DNA from: Desulfosporosinus acidiphilus SJ4
Lineage (GTDB): Bacteria > Bacillota > Desulfitobacteriia > Desulfitobacteriales > Desulfitobacteriaceae
Direction: 5' to 3'
Assembly: GCF_000255115.2 (NCBI RefSeq)
Contig: NC_018068.1
Location: forward strand, 2,699,977-2,763,976
DNA: 64,000 bases
Shown: positions 36,601-46,416 of the stretch, in pieces
Position numbering within the stretch: position 1 is the first letter of the stretch
How the letters are laid out: each line of letters starts with the position of its first letter
Notes under the pieces: model-generated
Told to the model about the DNA's origin: nothing
The model's database searches: none
Seen by the model: the letters and a program-made list of their open reading frames with translations, nothing else
Program-made: the position numbers and the translations under genes

Positions 36601-37732
36601 GTAGGCGCAGGGCAAAATGTTCAAGATCCGAAAAATCCAGAATGTTACGTTGTCTTTTAGCCCCAGCATAGTTCCGAGAGAAATCCAAGACCAATTGGCC
36701 CATCGATTGAGCTATTCTTGCCATAGGTTTAAAATCTTGCAATTGGCGCTCATGAGGATATGAGAAAAGTTCGTTTTTAAGGGCATTCATTTTTTTCTTG
36801 GCCTCATCACGAAGCTTTTTGCATTCTTCTTGTAATTCTTTATCCCCTTTGGAGCGAGCAGATGACAGTTTGGGAAACATAGCGGTTTCTTGAACTTGAG
36901 ATTCTATCCTAGTCCAGGAACTTGAGTTCATTAGCTGTTTCAAGAGGCCAACACGATTAAGGTCATCTTGCAAGGTTTCTGCATATTGAACAGGTCCCTC
37001 CGGCTTTTGGGTAATTTGTTCAGCATTTTTCAGAAGACTATAGACTTCCTCAATGGAATCCAGGAGTCCCTGTCGAATGGATTGTCCCCACTCACTCTGC
37101 ATCATGGTTTCCAAATCATCCCAGAGATAGGCTTGGTCAAGGGTCTTTAGCCATTCCAAGGGGTTTGTTTGACTTTGGGCAAAATCGAAAATACGGAGTG
37201 TGTGTTCCATTACTGCCAGATCATCCCGGTCTGAGCCGAAGGCATCAATGAGCGCTATAAAGTCCGGGTCTTCACAATCATAACGTTCTTCAAAGAGAGC
37301 TTCCACCACATCCTGACGCAGGAGTGTGATCTCTGCTTCATCAGCGACTCGAAATGCCGGGTCCAGATCCAGCACGTAAAAATACTTTCTAATTAATTCT
37401 AAACAGAATGAGTGCAGGGTGGTTATATTGGCTCTCTGGAGTAAAGCTCGCTGCTGGAGGAGATGTTCAACTTGCTTAAAGTCTTGCTCTTGGAACAGGG
37501 CCTCATCAAGGGCTTTGCCAATCCTCTCTTTCATCTCATTTGCGGCAGCTTTGGTGAAGGTAACCACAAGAAACCCATCCACATTAACGTGATTATCTAT
37601 CTCTGTAATTTGTTTTATAATCCGTTCAACTAACACAGCGGTTTTTCCGGAACCGGCAGCGGCAGCCACTAAAAGTTGGCCGCGTAGATTAATTGCCGTA
37701 CGTTGTTCTGCTGTCCAAGATGGCTTACTCAT
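33680..37732 (-). CDS. addA: ATP-dependent helicase/nuclease AddA
   Basis: 1350 residues from the ATG at 37732, which overlaps the addB stop; AAGGAGAAG lies upstream. UvrD-type helicase motifs include Walker A LVAAAAGSGKTAVL, EVLVDEYQDINPVQE and LITVHASKGLEFPVVFVVG with ALTRAKERL. The RecB-type nuclease domain has AEILDYKTDAL near the C-terminus. With AddB it resects double-strand breaks for recombination. An acidic, Glu-rich insertion of about 50 residues (about 1065-1115), between helicase and nuclease parts, makes it longer than usual for the family. Confidence 0.97.
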   Translation of the reverse strand: MSKPSWTAEQRTAINLRGQLLVAAAAGSGKTAVLVERIIKQITEIDNHVNVDGFLVVTFTKAAANEMKERIGKALDEALFQEQDFKQVEHLLQQRALLQRANITTLHSFCLELIRKYFYVLDLDPAFRVADEAEITLLRQDVVEALFEERYDCEDPDFIALIDAFGSDRDDLAVMEHTLRIFDFAQSQTNPLEWLKTLDQAYLWDDLETMMQSEWGQSIRQGLLDSIEEVYSLLKNAEQITQKPEGPVQYAETLQDDLNRVGLLKQLMNSSSWTRIESQVQETAMFPKLSSARSKGDKELQEECKKLRDEAKKKMNALKNELFSYPHERQLQDFKPMARIAQSMGQLVLDFSRNYAGAKRQRNILDFSDLEHFALRLLEEEDKPTLAAQGIKDFFTEVLVDEYQDINPVQERILQLVSRQEVSPNLFMVGDVKQSIYRFRMADPGLFLNKYQNLPHWNPESQVDASVPVKMVIDLNRNFRSRQEIVDGVNFLFRQIMTQGSGEISYDDQAALQYGASFVKGQDSISTAEGPIEVHLINLKSVKASWNKENVSQGISQSSDEVSNQEFSNQESSQEEFDKARIEARFVSERIQTLVEGSEFHIYDKKLGNFRPVQYSDIVVLMRSYSAVAPVYVEEFQKANIPVYAETSTGYFGASEVEIILSLLKVIDNPHQDIPLAAVLRSPLVGLNGLELGKLRMVLPEGDFYEALTLSVWAGLDEDHLSEDNQEIFSQVLNLYNHHILSRIKKAQDLLASAPGLSEKIVDFWTKLQSWRTQSRRLSLSELLWALYEETGYFTYVGTLPAGVQRQANLRVLYDRAKGFEATRYRGLFRFLRFLERFQGQGKDMGSARALGENENVVRLITVHASKGLEFPVVFVVGLGRSFNSRSLNGKLLLHSELGLGMPIIDVENNVRYPSLIQYAVQQRLAQESLAEELRILYVALTRAKERLFLYGNVENLDSALLKWRRICDWQDVSLPEELLRNAKSFLDWIIPALARHPLVDLGQGQDHTIITLPESNSAWEIFFHHNLESEQEMNHQDSPKPVSETEGEETGCEKRGIEEVKEPTKELAKEEVVDESTENLTPEQWFYEIDRRLRWKYPHPVSLVAKTSVSELKRQYNWYVDDETSQHESISTRGDQILRPKFLQTSHSLTAAERGTALHTVMQHLPFREWSTDWAVLNSAEQTIKIVELLNLLQDRDILNDEQKNSIEPPKIVQLLNTPLGLRLFCSERVLRELPFTLTFTPQKQAQTNILVQGVIDVVMIRKNGQEFSAEILDYKTDALVGRNEKPPEQLLIDRYALQLTLYALAIEKLMGIGVTQCSLYSFSLGREVIIPNSLCLEIRQTMENQLFL

Positions 37733-40700
37733 CAAAGTCTTCTCCTTCCAGCCAATTTAAAACTCCTTTTGCCGGTCTGTCTGCAACCGAGGCAGGAGAA
37801 CTAATGCTTTCTAAACGGTCCCAAAGTTCTTCTTGGTTTAATGGCCGCAAATCTCGATATTGATTTTCCGGAAGATAGGGGTCAAAGTGACATACTGGGC
37901 GATAGGAGCAATACTGGCAGCCTGTACTCTTACCCCGTCGGTAGGGATATAAGGAAATTTCCCCTCCAAGAATATCCTCACCTGTCTGACGGAGAGTATG
38001 AAAAAGATAGTTCTGCAGCATTGAAAACTGTTCTTCTGTCAGAACATTGGCGCCTTTTCTGAACGAACCATCTTTATTTAATTTCAAGCCTAGTATATCG
38101 GATTGTCCGGCAGCAAAGGAAGCGTCCATTGCTTCTAAAACATGGGGGTCCGCTAATAAATAGCCGCTGATTTTAATTGCTTTAAGACGCCGTTCTTCCG
38201 CTTCTTCCGCACTAAGAGGGGCTTTTTCATCAAGCTGAGGTTCAAGGACAGGAAAATAAAGAAAACCGGCAGGCAAGGTTGGCGGTAAAGTCTTGGGACT
38301 TTCTTGATCTTTAAGAGCTGAAAGGTCAACGGTATTCAACAAGACCTCCGCACCTTGGAGGGCAACACTTAAATAAGTAAGTAATTGAAGATTAAGACCG
38401 TAGTAAATTGTATCCAGAGCTAACGTTTGTTCTCTGGATTTATAATCAAGGATTCGCAAATATACTTGCCCGTTTAAAAAGGCAGCGTCGACACGATCAA
38501 TTTGTCCGGATAAAACTAATGAATCTCCTCCTGATAGAGGAACCTCAACCCCGGGAAGTGTCCCATTCGGACCGAATTTAACTTCCAACTGGATTGGGAG
38601 GAATACTCCTCGCCGGGCATGTTCCGCCAGTACACGCACTGCATGATGGACAGTGCGCTTAAGTTTATGGGTGATGTAGCGATAGCGGGCATTGCTTAGA
38701 AGAATTTCATGCTGCAGCTTAGGCGCTAACTGATCCGCTAATTCACTAATAAGGCCCCAAGACTCTTCTTTCGTTAATTTGCCCCAATCTAAGTTTCTCT
38801 CTTGCAGCTGAAGAGCGAAATCATGTAAAAGAGTGTGAAAGAATTCTCCCATATTTGGACGGGTAAGCTGATATGTGGGACGTTCATGGAGCTTCAGACC
38901 GTAATGGGCAAAATGTCCGAAAGGGCACTTGGAGAATTGTTCTAAACGGGAGACACTTGCCTTTAATTGCTTACCATAGAGACGGCGAGCTATTGGACGC
39001 GGAATCCGTTGTTCTTGATTTTTCGCAGTGAGGCTCGACTGAATATAGGTCAGTTTCCGCCGATGTTGAGGATCTTGGCTCAACCATAATTCGGCTGCTT
39101 TCCAAATGGGCGATGTATGCTCACTCCGTTCTGGATTGCGCAGCTGACCTGCATAGTATTGAAGAGCGGAATCCGCATGAGAGATAAGTTCTAAAGCCTC
39201 CTGATTGCCCAGAAAGTTCTCGGAAATTAAGAAAAGCTGTTTTAAACGCGGAATTACTGGGGATTCCGTAAGAGCCTTTCCCTCTTCATCTGTCAAAGGA
39301 TAGGAGATCACTAACTTCTCTCTTGCTCTGGTTAAAGCCATATAGATAAAAAATTGTTCCTCATACATCTGTGCTTTCCCTTTCGGAGCGAGAGAAACAC
39401 CTTCTTTCTCCAATTCCTCCCGTTCTTCAGCATCAAAAACGCCTTCAAAACCTGGTCTTGCCGGCAGAATTCCTTCATTAGCACCGAGAATAAATTGAAT
39501 ACGCACTTCAGGATTTCGTGAGCGATCTAAAGATCCCACGAGGACCTGATCAATTCCGGGTGGAATTTGCCCGATTTCCAGCGCCTCAATTCCGGAAGCA
39601 AGAATTAAATTATAATCCTCAAGTTCTAAAATTTCGTCACCTAAGCCGGTAACGATTTCATCGAATACCTGGATCACTGCGGCCCAAAGCTGATCGTGCA
39701 GTCTGGCTTCGCTCAGCTTCCCTTCAGTTTGAGAATGATCAGCCCAGCGTTTCAAGGTTGCGGGCACTTCGAGTTTCTCTAAAAAAGAAAACAGGGTTTC
39801 CGTAATCTCGCGAACCGTTATAGCTTCCTTATTATCCCTATTCGTCAGCGCTTCATAAAGAGGAAAAATATGTTGGTAAATAATTAACCTAGAGCTATTT
39901 AACTGAGCTTCGATTTTTAACTCACGATCACGCTGTTCCTCATTTTGACCAAGTGACCATTGTCGATGGTAGCGCCAGGGCGCCTTACTGCTCCAGCTTC
40001 CGCCATTGATGCCATGTTCAAGACTATAGTTTTCCAAACGATCAATATCATCCCTTTGCAACGGGAAAAAATCGGTCTTTAAGCAGCGAAAAAGAGGTTC
40101 ATAAGCCCAATTACCTGAAACTACTTCCAGAATTGAGAGCACCAATTCTATGAAAGGATGGTGAAGTATGGTGTGTTTATGATCAATATAAAAAGGAATT
40201 TCGTAGGAAGTAAACACTTGAGATATTAAATCCTGATACCCCGAAAGATCACGTGTCATGACAGACATGTCCTTCCAACATAATCCTTCATCCCGGGCAT
40301 AGTTACGTAATTCTCGGGCAATTCCCTCGATTTCCGCCCGCCGGTTGACGGCGGATATTATCTCAATTCCAGGACCTGGTATAAGGGTAGACTCATTAAA
40401 CGTGGGAGACTCTGTAGGTAGATTCGAAGTATAAGTTTCAGAAAAAGGGGTTGTTGGATAAGAAAAATAATACTTTTCTAAATGGTAAAGCCAAGGATGC
40501 TGAAAGCGTTTTGTGGCCGCCAGAATTGACGGAGGTTGAACTTGAACTCCCGTTTCAATAGCCAATCGCTGCAGAGCTTGATAGGTTTGCCATGGACCTG
40601 TAAAAAACTCTTCCCCTATTTTTAAAGTTCCTTCGGTATCTCGCACTTCACTCAAAAGGTCAGGGTCAAGAGGAATTGTTACCACAACATTGGCGGCAGT

Positions 40701-41354
40701 TGTTATAAGTTGTTTTAAAACCTCCAGTTCCTGAGGCGTAAAACCAATGAAACCATCAATCCAAACTTTAGCTGCCTGAATAAGCGGGGCTTGCGGTATC
40801 TTTGCTGCCAAAAGGGAAAGCTCATCGTCGGGATCCCTTACGGCTTGTCCGAGGGATACTTGAAATTCCTCATAAATCAGGGCTAAGTCAAAAAGTTTAT
40901 TCTCCAATAGTTCATGGGGGTTTTTAACGTCACGTAAGTCATGAGGAGCGATGCGATAGGTTTTAAATTCCCCAATAGTTTTGGCAAGAAGATCGGCCAT
41001 TCCGGGGCGAGTTGCCGAACGGGCAAAGGCCTTCAGCTCCAGACGATGTTTGAGGAGAATCCGCCGCAGAAGCATTCGTTTGCCCGTAGCTCCGATCATT
41101 ATCTTATTTCCGCCCCCGGTTTCGGCAAAAACCCGCCAGCCCATCCTGCGGAAGCTCAAAACTTGTGCTCGCAAACTTCCTGCCAATTCAGGCGAATTGG
41201 CCAGAGCCACTTCCATCTGATAGCTTGCCTGTTCGGGAACAAGAAAGATTATGGGGTCCCCCCACGACTGCTCCCGAAGTTCACTGCGTATTTCCTCCAG
41301 ACAGAGTGAGCTTTTACCGCTGCCTGCCCGGCCAATAATCAATCGGAGACTCAA
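37725..41354 (-). CDS. addB: ATP-dependent helicase/nuclease AddB
   Basis: 1209 residues starting at a TTG (MSLRLIIG) with AAAGGAG ten bases upstream; no better ATG fits the N-terminal Walker motif GRAGSGKSSLCLEEI. Helicase-like motifs are degenerate in the middle, as in AddB generally. The nuclease motif LRILDYKSREQTL and the cysteines of the Fe-S staple (FSKCPFGHF and GCQYCSYRPVC) are present. AddB recognises Chi and is the second nuclease of the AddAB complex. It overlaps addA by eight bases. Confidence 0.96.
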   Translation of the reverse strand: MSLRLIIGRAGSGKSSLCLEEIRSELREQSWGDPIIFLVPEQASYQMEVALANSPELAGSLRAQVLSFRRMGWRVFAETGGGNKIMIGATGKRMLLRRILLKHRLELKAFARSATRPGMADLLAKTIGEFKTYRIAPHDLRDVKNPHELLENKLFDLALIYEEFQVSLGQAVRDPDDELSLLAAKIPQAPLIQAAKVWIDGFIGFTPQELEVLKQLITTAANVVVTIPLDPDLLSEVRDTEGTLKIGEEFFTGPWQTYQALQRLAIETGVQVQPPSILAATKRFQHPWLYHLEKYYFSYPTTPFSETYTSNLPTESPTFNESTLIPGPGIEIISAVNRRAEIEGIARELRNYARDEGLCWKDMSVMTRDLSGYQDLISQVFTSYEIPFYIDHKHTILHHPFIELVLSILEVVSGNWAYEPLFRCLKTDFFPLQRDDIDRLENYSLEHGINGGSWSSKAPWRYHRQWSLGQNEEQRDRELKIEAQLNSSRLIIYQHIFPLYEALTNRDNKEAITVREITETLFSFLEKLEVPATLKRWADHSQTEGKLSEARLHDQLWAAVIQVFDEIVTGLGDEILELEDYNLILASGIEALEIGQIPPGIDQVLVGSLDRSRNPEVRIQFILGANEGILPARPGFEGVFDAEEREELEKEGVSLAPKGKAQMYEEQFFIYMALTRAREKLVISYPLTDEEGKALTESPVIPRLKQLFLISENFLGNQEALELISHADSALQYYAGQLRNPERSEHTSPIWKAAELWLSQDPQHRRKLTYIQSSLTAKNQEQRIPRPIARRLYGKQLKASVSRLEQFSKCPFGHFAHYGLKLHERPTYQLTRPNMGEFFHTLLHDFALQLQERNLDWGKLTKEESWGLISELADQLAPKLQHEILLSNARYRYITHKLKRTVHHAVRVLAEHARRGVFLPIQLEVKFGPNGTLPGVEVPLSGGDSLVLSGQIDRVDAAFLNGQVYLRILDYKSREQTLALDTIYYGLNLQLLTYLSVALQGAEVLLNTVDLSALKDQESPKTLPPTLPAGFLYFPVLEPQLDEKAPLSAEEAEERRLKAIKISGYLLADPHVLEAMDASFAAGQSDILGLKLNKDGSFRKGANVLTEEQFSMLQNYLFHTLRQTGEDILGGEISLYPYRRGKSTGCQYCSYRPVCHFDPYLPENQYRDLRPLNQEELWDRLESISSPASVADRPAKGVLNWLEGEDFDE

Positions 41355-41616
41355 CTCAATTCTCCTTTCTCAGGACACAGTTTATGTGTCAATCCCGCCA
41401 ACACCCTCTAATATCTCTTTCTTCAGGACGTCTTAATAATATAGAGGTTATGATTTGTATATCTTGTAACTAGCCAACGACATGATTCACTCAAATTCTT
41501 CGCAAAATCGAAATAGTTGCTTTAGTAATTTTCGCAGGCCCAGAAGCTGACTAAAAAAACTCACTTTGATTATAGCACGTATAAAGGACACATTAGAATG
41601 CCATAAAATTGTTTTC

Positions 41617-41654
41617 AGGCAGCAGACCACCGGTTAACCGTTGGTCTGCTGCCT
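41617..41654. repeat. Strong inverted repeat between divergent genes
   Basis: AGGCAGCAGACCA and TGGTCTGCTGCCT are perfect 13-base arms around the self-complementary centre CGGTTAACCG. It lies between addB and the polysaccharide deacetylase gene, which point away from each other, so ordinary termination has no obvious purpose here. Both sides lack a true T run. Confidence 0.6.
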
Positions 41655-41723
41655 TCATTAAAATTCCAGGCATGCCCTGAGATATTTGAAATAGGATAAT
41701 AAAGTAATTGGGGGGTGTAGTAG

Positions 41724-42449
41724 ATGATTTTTTGTGTACTAACTCGACGGAAAATAATCATTTCCTGTTTTTTTATGATCATTTTCGGAATCATTGCCTT
41801 TAGCTCTGCCCATTCATTAACGGCTCCCTCCATAGTACGTGCACCGGGTACCTATTATATGGCTCATACACAAGAAAAAGTTGTAGCGCTAACCTTCGAT
41901 GATGGGCCTAATCCTATTGACACACCGAAAATCATGGAAATTCTCAAAGAAAAAAAAGTACGGGCAACGTTTTTTGTTTTGGGTCAGGCTGTTAAGGAAT
42001 ATCCTGATTTAGTAAAACGCTTAGTAAGTGAAGGCCATGAAATCGGAAATCACAGCTACGATCATGATTATAAGCAAAGGCAGCTTTTGCGAGAAATAGG
42101 TCAAACAGACGCTGCAGTTTATGCAGCATGCGGAACTCACACTTATTTCTATCGACCACCGGGAGGCTGTATAACAAAAGAACAACTGGACAGCATCAAG
42201 AAGAACGGACAGGTAGTGGTTCTTTGGAGTGTTGATAGTAAAGATTGGCGCGATCCTGGAGTAAATCAAATTGTTAAAAATGTTATGGATCATGTTTTCC
42301 CAGGAGCGATTATTCTCATGCACGACGGCGGATACCGTCGCACTCAAACAGTTAAGGCCTTAGCAACTGTTATTGATTCCCTTAAAAGCGAAGGCTATCG
42401 AATTGTTACTCTAAGTGAATTAAAAGCGCTCGATAATGAGTTGAAATAA
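41724..42449 (+). CDS. Polysaccharide deacetylase (NodB domain)
   Basis: 241 residues with an N-terminal membrane anchor or signal (IIISCFFMIIFGIIAFSSAHS, about 10-30). The NodB domain has all five motifs: TFDDGP, HSYDH, RPPGG, a DSKDW strand and ILMHDG. These enzymes remove acetyl groups from peptidoglycan or chitin-like glycans outside the membrane; similar proteins act in spore cortex formation (PdaA/PdaB). GGGGGTG precedes the ATG. Its stop directly abuts the stop of the converging GGDEF gene, with no intergenic base. Confidence 0.94.
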   Translation: MIFCVLTRRKIIISCFFMIIFGIIAFSSAHSLTAPSIVRAPGTYYMAHTQEKVVALTFDDGPNPIDTPKIMEILKEKKVRATFFVLGQAVKEYPDLVKRLVSEGHEIGNHSYDHDYKQRQLLREIGQTDAAVYAACGTHTYFYRPPGGCITKEQLDSIKKNGQVVVLWSVDSKDWRDPGVNQIVKNVMDHVFPGAIILMHDGGYRRTQTVKALATVIDSLKSEGYRIVTLSELKALDNELK

Positions 42450-43865
42450 TCAGGAGTTTTGCTGAGACATAGTTTTAGTTTTAGTGTCTGAATTGTAGAC
42501 GGTTAACTGATTTTTGCCGTTACGCTTTGAAACGTAAAGGGCATCATCAGCATGTTTAATGAGGTCTTCAGCCACTAAGGCGTGTTGCGGATAAGAAGCA
42601 AGTCCCACTGAAATCGTGGTATGAAGCAAAGGATTATTCTCCATACTTTTGGCACGTGTATTCTCAATTAAGCGTTCTGCGATGCTGATCGCAGCATCTA
42701 GATTGGTATTAGGCAAGAGAATAACAAATTCATCTCCCGCGTAGCGTACTACAGCATCCCCTTCTCTTACCCCTTCAAGCAAGAGTGTTGCAAAAAAACG
42801 CAAGAATTGATCCCCCACGGGATGACCAAACTGATCGTTAATTCCCTTAAAGTTATCGCAATCAATAAAAAGAAGCGAAACATTCCCCTGGGTAGCTTTT
42901 GCATGGCTTATGGCCCGCTCTGTTAAATCCGAAAGCGAACGAGAATTTAAAAGGCCGGTTAGGCTGTCCGTTTCTGATAGGCAGCGTACATGTTCGTATA
43001 AGCGGGCGTTTGCCAATGCCACACTCACCTGGTTGGCAAATATCTGGGCTAATTGCAGATCCTCTTTGTTAAAGGCATTTAAACTAAGGGTATAAATCCA
43101 GAGAACCCCAAAGGTTTCCCCTTCCAGTTGAAGCGGAATTCCCATCACCGATTCATCATCATAGGGAGTACCAGGAATGTGGATAGCCCTAGGATCGTGT
43201 TCGGCATCGCCGGAAAGAATGGATTCCCCGGTAGCCGCTACCCAGCCTACCATGCCAAAACCTACTCGAGGTTGGCTATGCAAAATGCTGGTTAGAATTA
43301 CAGGATCGTTTCGACTTTCACGTGCGCTAATGACTCGTAACGATTTTTTTTCTTCTTCCATTAGGAAAATAGTGCAGCCATCGGCTTGAAATAATGAAAA
43401 TATCTCGTCTACGACTTGATTCGTTAATTCACATAAATCCAGCGTTTTCGTCAGCGAAGCAGAGATGTTCGATAACGCCGACATTTCTGTTTCATGGCGC
43501 TGAAATTGACGGATGGAATAAATTTCCCTGTTCACTGCAATCCCAATTAAAAGATAAACAAACGTATAGAGAAACCATTGAAGAAGGGTGAGGCGTAGTG
43601 AATTTTCATAAAAAATGAGAAATGTTAAGCCGGAGGCAAATAGAACTTGTATTAGCATATATTCCCAAGGAGAATAGAGTGCCACTAAAGCCGTAATCAG
43701 GAAAAAAAGCGAAATTAAAAAGATGCTTTTATCACCTAGGATAATAATAATACTCGCCAGACAAAACATTAAGCAAATCATGCTAAAAGTCCAAATCAAA
43801 TTATGCGGAGAGCCGGAAGCCCATAACGTTTGAATTCTCCAGTGATTCTTGTTCTTGCCCGTCAT
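42450..43865 (-). CDS. Membrane GAF-GGDEF diguanylate cyclase
   Basis: 471 residues. The N-terminus has about four to five hydrophobic helices (about 20-125), then a GAF domain (about 140-290), then a GGDEF domain whose signature reads RYAGDEFVILLP. The AGDEF variant keeps the residues needed for catalysis. A REGD I-site five residues before the signature predicts product inhibition by cyclic di-GMP. It synthesises c-di-GMP at the membrane in response to a signal bound by GAF. GAGGGG lies before the ATG. Confidence 0.93.
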   Translation of the reverse strand: MTGKNKNHWRIQTLWASGSPHNLIWTFSMICLMFCLASIIIILGDKSIFLISLFFLITALVALYSPWEYMLIQVLFASGLTFLIFYENSLRLTLLQWFLYTFVYLLIGIAVNREIYSIRQFQRHETEMSALSNISASLTKTLDLCELTNQVVDEIFSLFQADGCTIFLMEEEKKSLRVISARESRNDPVILTSILHSQPRVGFGMVGWVAATGESILSGDAEHDPRAIHIPGTPYDDESVMGIPLQLEGETFGVLWIYTLSLNAFNKEDLQLAQIFANQVSVALANARLYEHVRCLSETDSLTGLLNSRSLSDLTERAISHAKATQGNVSLLFIDCDNFKGINDQFGHPVGDQFLRFFATLLLEGVREGDAVVRYAGDEFVILLPNTNLDAAISIAERLIENTRAKSMENNPLLHTTISVGLASYPQHALVAEDLIKHADDALYVSKRNGKNQLTVYNSDTKTKTMSQQNS

Positions 43866-43977
43866 CAGTTCGACCCCTCTGTTCTATAACTGATAGTCAA
43901 GATATCCTTCTACTACCAAAGATTATAATTCTCTTTGCTTCAGACCAAATCCTGCAACAAATTTATTAACTCTAAAA

Positions 43978-44823
43978 TTATTCATTTTTAAACCCTCTGC
44001 CAAGGACTTCTCCTGCGTTAGTCACAATCATAAAGGCGTCCGGGTCTACCTCACGTACTGCTTGTTTTAAGCGGCCAATCTCAGGTAAACTTACCACACA
44101 GATAACAACATTTTTAGGCTCGTTGGAGTAAGCCCCCCGACCACTTAGAAAGGTAGCTCCTCTGCCTAAGTCTGCCATGATTCGACCAACTAAGGCTTCC
44201 GATTGATCTGAAATAATGGTTATGGATTTTGAAGGAACGCCGCTTTGAATCAGATCAAGGACTCGTCCGTAGACGAAGAGGTTGACTAAGGTATAAAGAG
44301 CCCTATTAGAGCCCAATATGGCCCATGAAACGAGAATGATCACGCTGTTAATTGCTAAGGCTGAAGTTCCTATGGGCACACCGAATCTACGCTGGATAAC
44401 CTTGGAAACAATATCGGTTCCCCCAAGACTTCCGCCAAAGCGAAAAACGATACTTGAGGAAATACCTGAAAACACTCCGCCATAAAGTGCTCCTAAGAAG
44501 ATATCGTTAATAGGAACAGGCTGTATACCTTTAAATAAATCTAAAAAAATAGAAAAGATAACCAGGCCCAAAATCGTTTTGAAAATAAAATCTTTATTAA
44601 TTTCGCGCCAGCCTAATATGAATAAGGGAATGTTTAATAGGAAGGTCATCAAACCAATAGGCAGTTTAAAGGTATAATATAGCAAAAGCGCAATACCCCC
44701 TACCCCGCCTCCTCCAAGTCCGGAAGGGACGACAAAGGCTTGAACTCCATAGGCTGCAATAATTGCTCCCGCAGCAATTGCCAGTATACCCGCAATTGAT
44801 TTAGTACGTTTCGTTATTTTCAT
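43978..44823 (-). CDS. YitT family membrane protein
   Basis: 281 residues. The first about 200 are the DUF161 membrane domain with five or six helices (GAIIAAYGVQAFVVPSGLGGGGVGGIALLLYY), and the C-terminal about 80 form a DUF2179 cytoplasmic domain (KSITIISDQSEALVGRIMADLGRG). YitT proteins are common in Firmicutes, and their transport role is unsettled. GGAGGGTAAGGT precedes the ATG. It lies between the GGDEF gene and cls, possibly in one transcription unit with neither. Confidence 0.93.
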   Translation of the reverse strand: MKITKRTKSIAGILAIAAGAIIAAYGVQAFVVPSGLGGGGVGGIALLLYYTFKLPIGLMTFLLNIPLFILGWREINKDFIFKTILGLVIFSIFLDLFKGIQPVPINDIFLGALYGGVFSGISSSIVFRFGGSLGGTDIVSKVIQRRFGVPIGTSALAINSVIILVSWAILGSNRALYTLVNLFVYGRVLDLIQSGVPSKSITIISDQSEALVGRIMADLGRGATFLSGRGAYSNEPKNVVICVVSLPEIGRLKQAVREVDPDAFMIVTNAGEVLGRGFKNE

Positions 44824-44875
44824 ACCTTACCCTCCAAGTATGCAACGTCTCTCTGGATGTACTTACTTTATAAAT

Positions 44876-44915
44876 CAAACCTCCCCAGTCTCCAAAAGAG
44901 TTACGGGGAGGTTTG
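44876..44915 (-). terminator. Terminator after cls
   Basis: CAAACCTCCCC and GGGGAGGTTTG make an eleven-base stem about 75 bases beyond the cls stop. The minus strand continues ATTTATAAAG. Confidence 0.65.
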
Positions 44916-44991
44916 AGGTTGATAATATTATACAGATATTTATAGCCGAGGTAAAGTTAATGCATTCGTATTCGGTGAAAAAGCCAGGATT

Positions 44992-46416
44992 CTATAACAA
45001 GGGGGAAAATAGTCGAGCTAAAGACTCTTTAAGACGTTCATAATAAGGACGGGTTTGAAATGTTTCAAGATTAATACTCCGAGATTCCTTTAAGTCCTGT
45101 TCGAAGTTTTCTTTCAGTATCATCGTTATATTACTGTCATAAATAAAAGCAGAAATCTCAAAATCAAGGACAAAACTTCGCACGTCCATATTGGCCGACC
45201 CTACAGATGCCAAATTATCATCAATGAGCAAGATTTTGGCATGGAGAATCCCTTTCATATATTGATAGATTTGAACGCCCGCCTTAAGCAGTTCTTCCAG
45301 ATAGGAGTTCATAGCCCAGTAAGTCACTTTATGCTCAGGGACTCCCTGAATGATTATCTGAACATCGATTCCTGAAAGAGCGGCAGTTTTGAGCGCCATC
45401 ATTAAACTTTCATCGGGGATAAAATAGGGCGTTTCGATTTTTATATTCTTTTTAGCCATTGTCAGTGCGACGAAAAATCCCTGCAAAATAGATGAGCGGG
45501 TAGTATCTGGGCCACCGACACCAATCTGAATCGGAAGAATGTCGGGAATATCAACTTTTGGGAAGTAAATTTCCCCCTTTATCTCTTGCTCTGATACTGA
45601 ATACCAATCATTTAAAAAAATTGTTTGCAGAGTATGTACGGATTCACCTAAAAGTTTTATATGGGTATCTCTCCAAAATCCCAGCTTCGGGTTGCGGGAA
45701 AGGTATTCATCTCCTATGTTTAATCCTCCCATAAAACCTACAGATCCATCCACAATCACGATTTTGCGGTGGTAACGCAAATTGAGCCTGGGAGTTAAAA
45801 AAGGAAAACGTACAGGAAAATACCAATGGGCTTGTATTCCCATCTTTCGCATAGTGCCCATAAAATTTCCCGCAATCGAGAGGCTTCCGACTCCATCCAA
45901 TAGGACTCGAACCTCCACTCCCTCCGAGGATTTACGTGATAAAATCTTTAAAATATCGGCACCAATTTCATCATCCTTAAAGATATAGTAACTCAGATGG
46001 ATATGATGAGAGGCATTTTCTAATGCTTGAAGTAAAGCCTTAAATTTCTCTCCGCCATTGACAAGTACAACAACACGATTATGGACACTTGGAGGAGCAT
46101 AACCACTGTTATAAAGGAGTTTTAATATTTTAGGGTCAATAGAACGTTCCTGATATAACATCGGACATTCCTGCTCTAAAAGGGTTTCTTGTTGATCGCT
46201 ATTATAAGGCAGTCTTTTGGAAATAAGAGTTTTTTTCTTAAACAATTGATTGCGTTGCCTTTGAGCAAACAAGACGTAAAGAAGAAAACCAAGGACAGGC
46301 AGAAGGCTGAGAATAAACAGCCAAGTTACCGTTTTCCCCGGATCTTTATTTTCAAGTAGAATAACGGATCCAAAAAGAACTATTTGAACAAATAGCAGTA
46401 AAATTAACCAATACAC
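44992..46416 (-). CDS. cls: Cardiolipin synthase
   Basis: 474 residues starting at a GTG with GGTGGAGAT upstream. Two N-terminal transmembrane helices (about 1-22 and 33-52) are followed by two phospholipase D HKD motifs, HRKIVIVDGSVGFMGG and HAKILLIDDNLASVGS. The enzyme joins two phosphatidylglycerols into cardiolipin and glycerol at the inner membrane. Length and layout are standard for bacterial Cls. Confidence 0.96.
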   Translation of the reverse strand: MYWLILLLFVQIVLFGSVILLENKDPGKTVTWLFILSLLPVLGFLLYVLFAQRQRNQLFKKKTLISKRLPYNSDQQETLLEQECPMLYQERSIDPKILKLLYNSGYAPPSVHNRVVVLVNGGEKFKALLQALENASHHIHLSYYIFKDDEIGADILKILSRKSSEGVEVRVLLDGVGSLSIAGNFMGTMRKMGIQAHWYFPVRFPFLTPRLNLRYHRKIVIVDGSVGFMGGLNIGDEYLSRNPKLGFWRDTHIKLLGESVHTLQTIFLNDWYSVSEQEIKGEIYFPKVDIPDILPIQIGVGGPDTTRSSILQGFFVALTMAKKNIKIETPYFIPDESLMMALKTAALSGIDVQIIIQGVPEHKVTYWAMNSYLEELLKAGVQIYQYMKGILHAKILLIDDNLASVGSANMDVRSFVLDFEISAFIYDSNITMILKENFEQDLKESRSINLETFQTRPYYERLKESLARLFSPLL

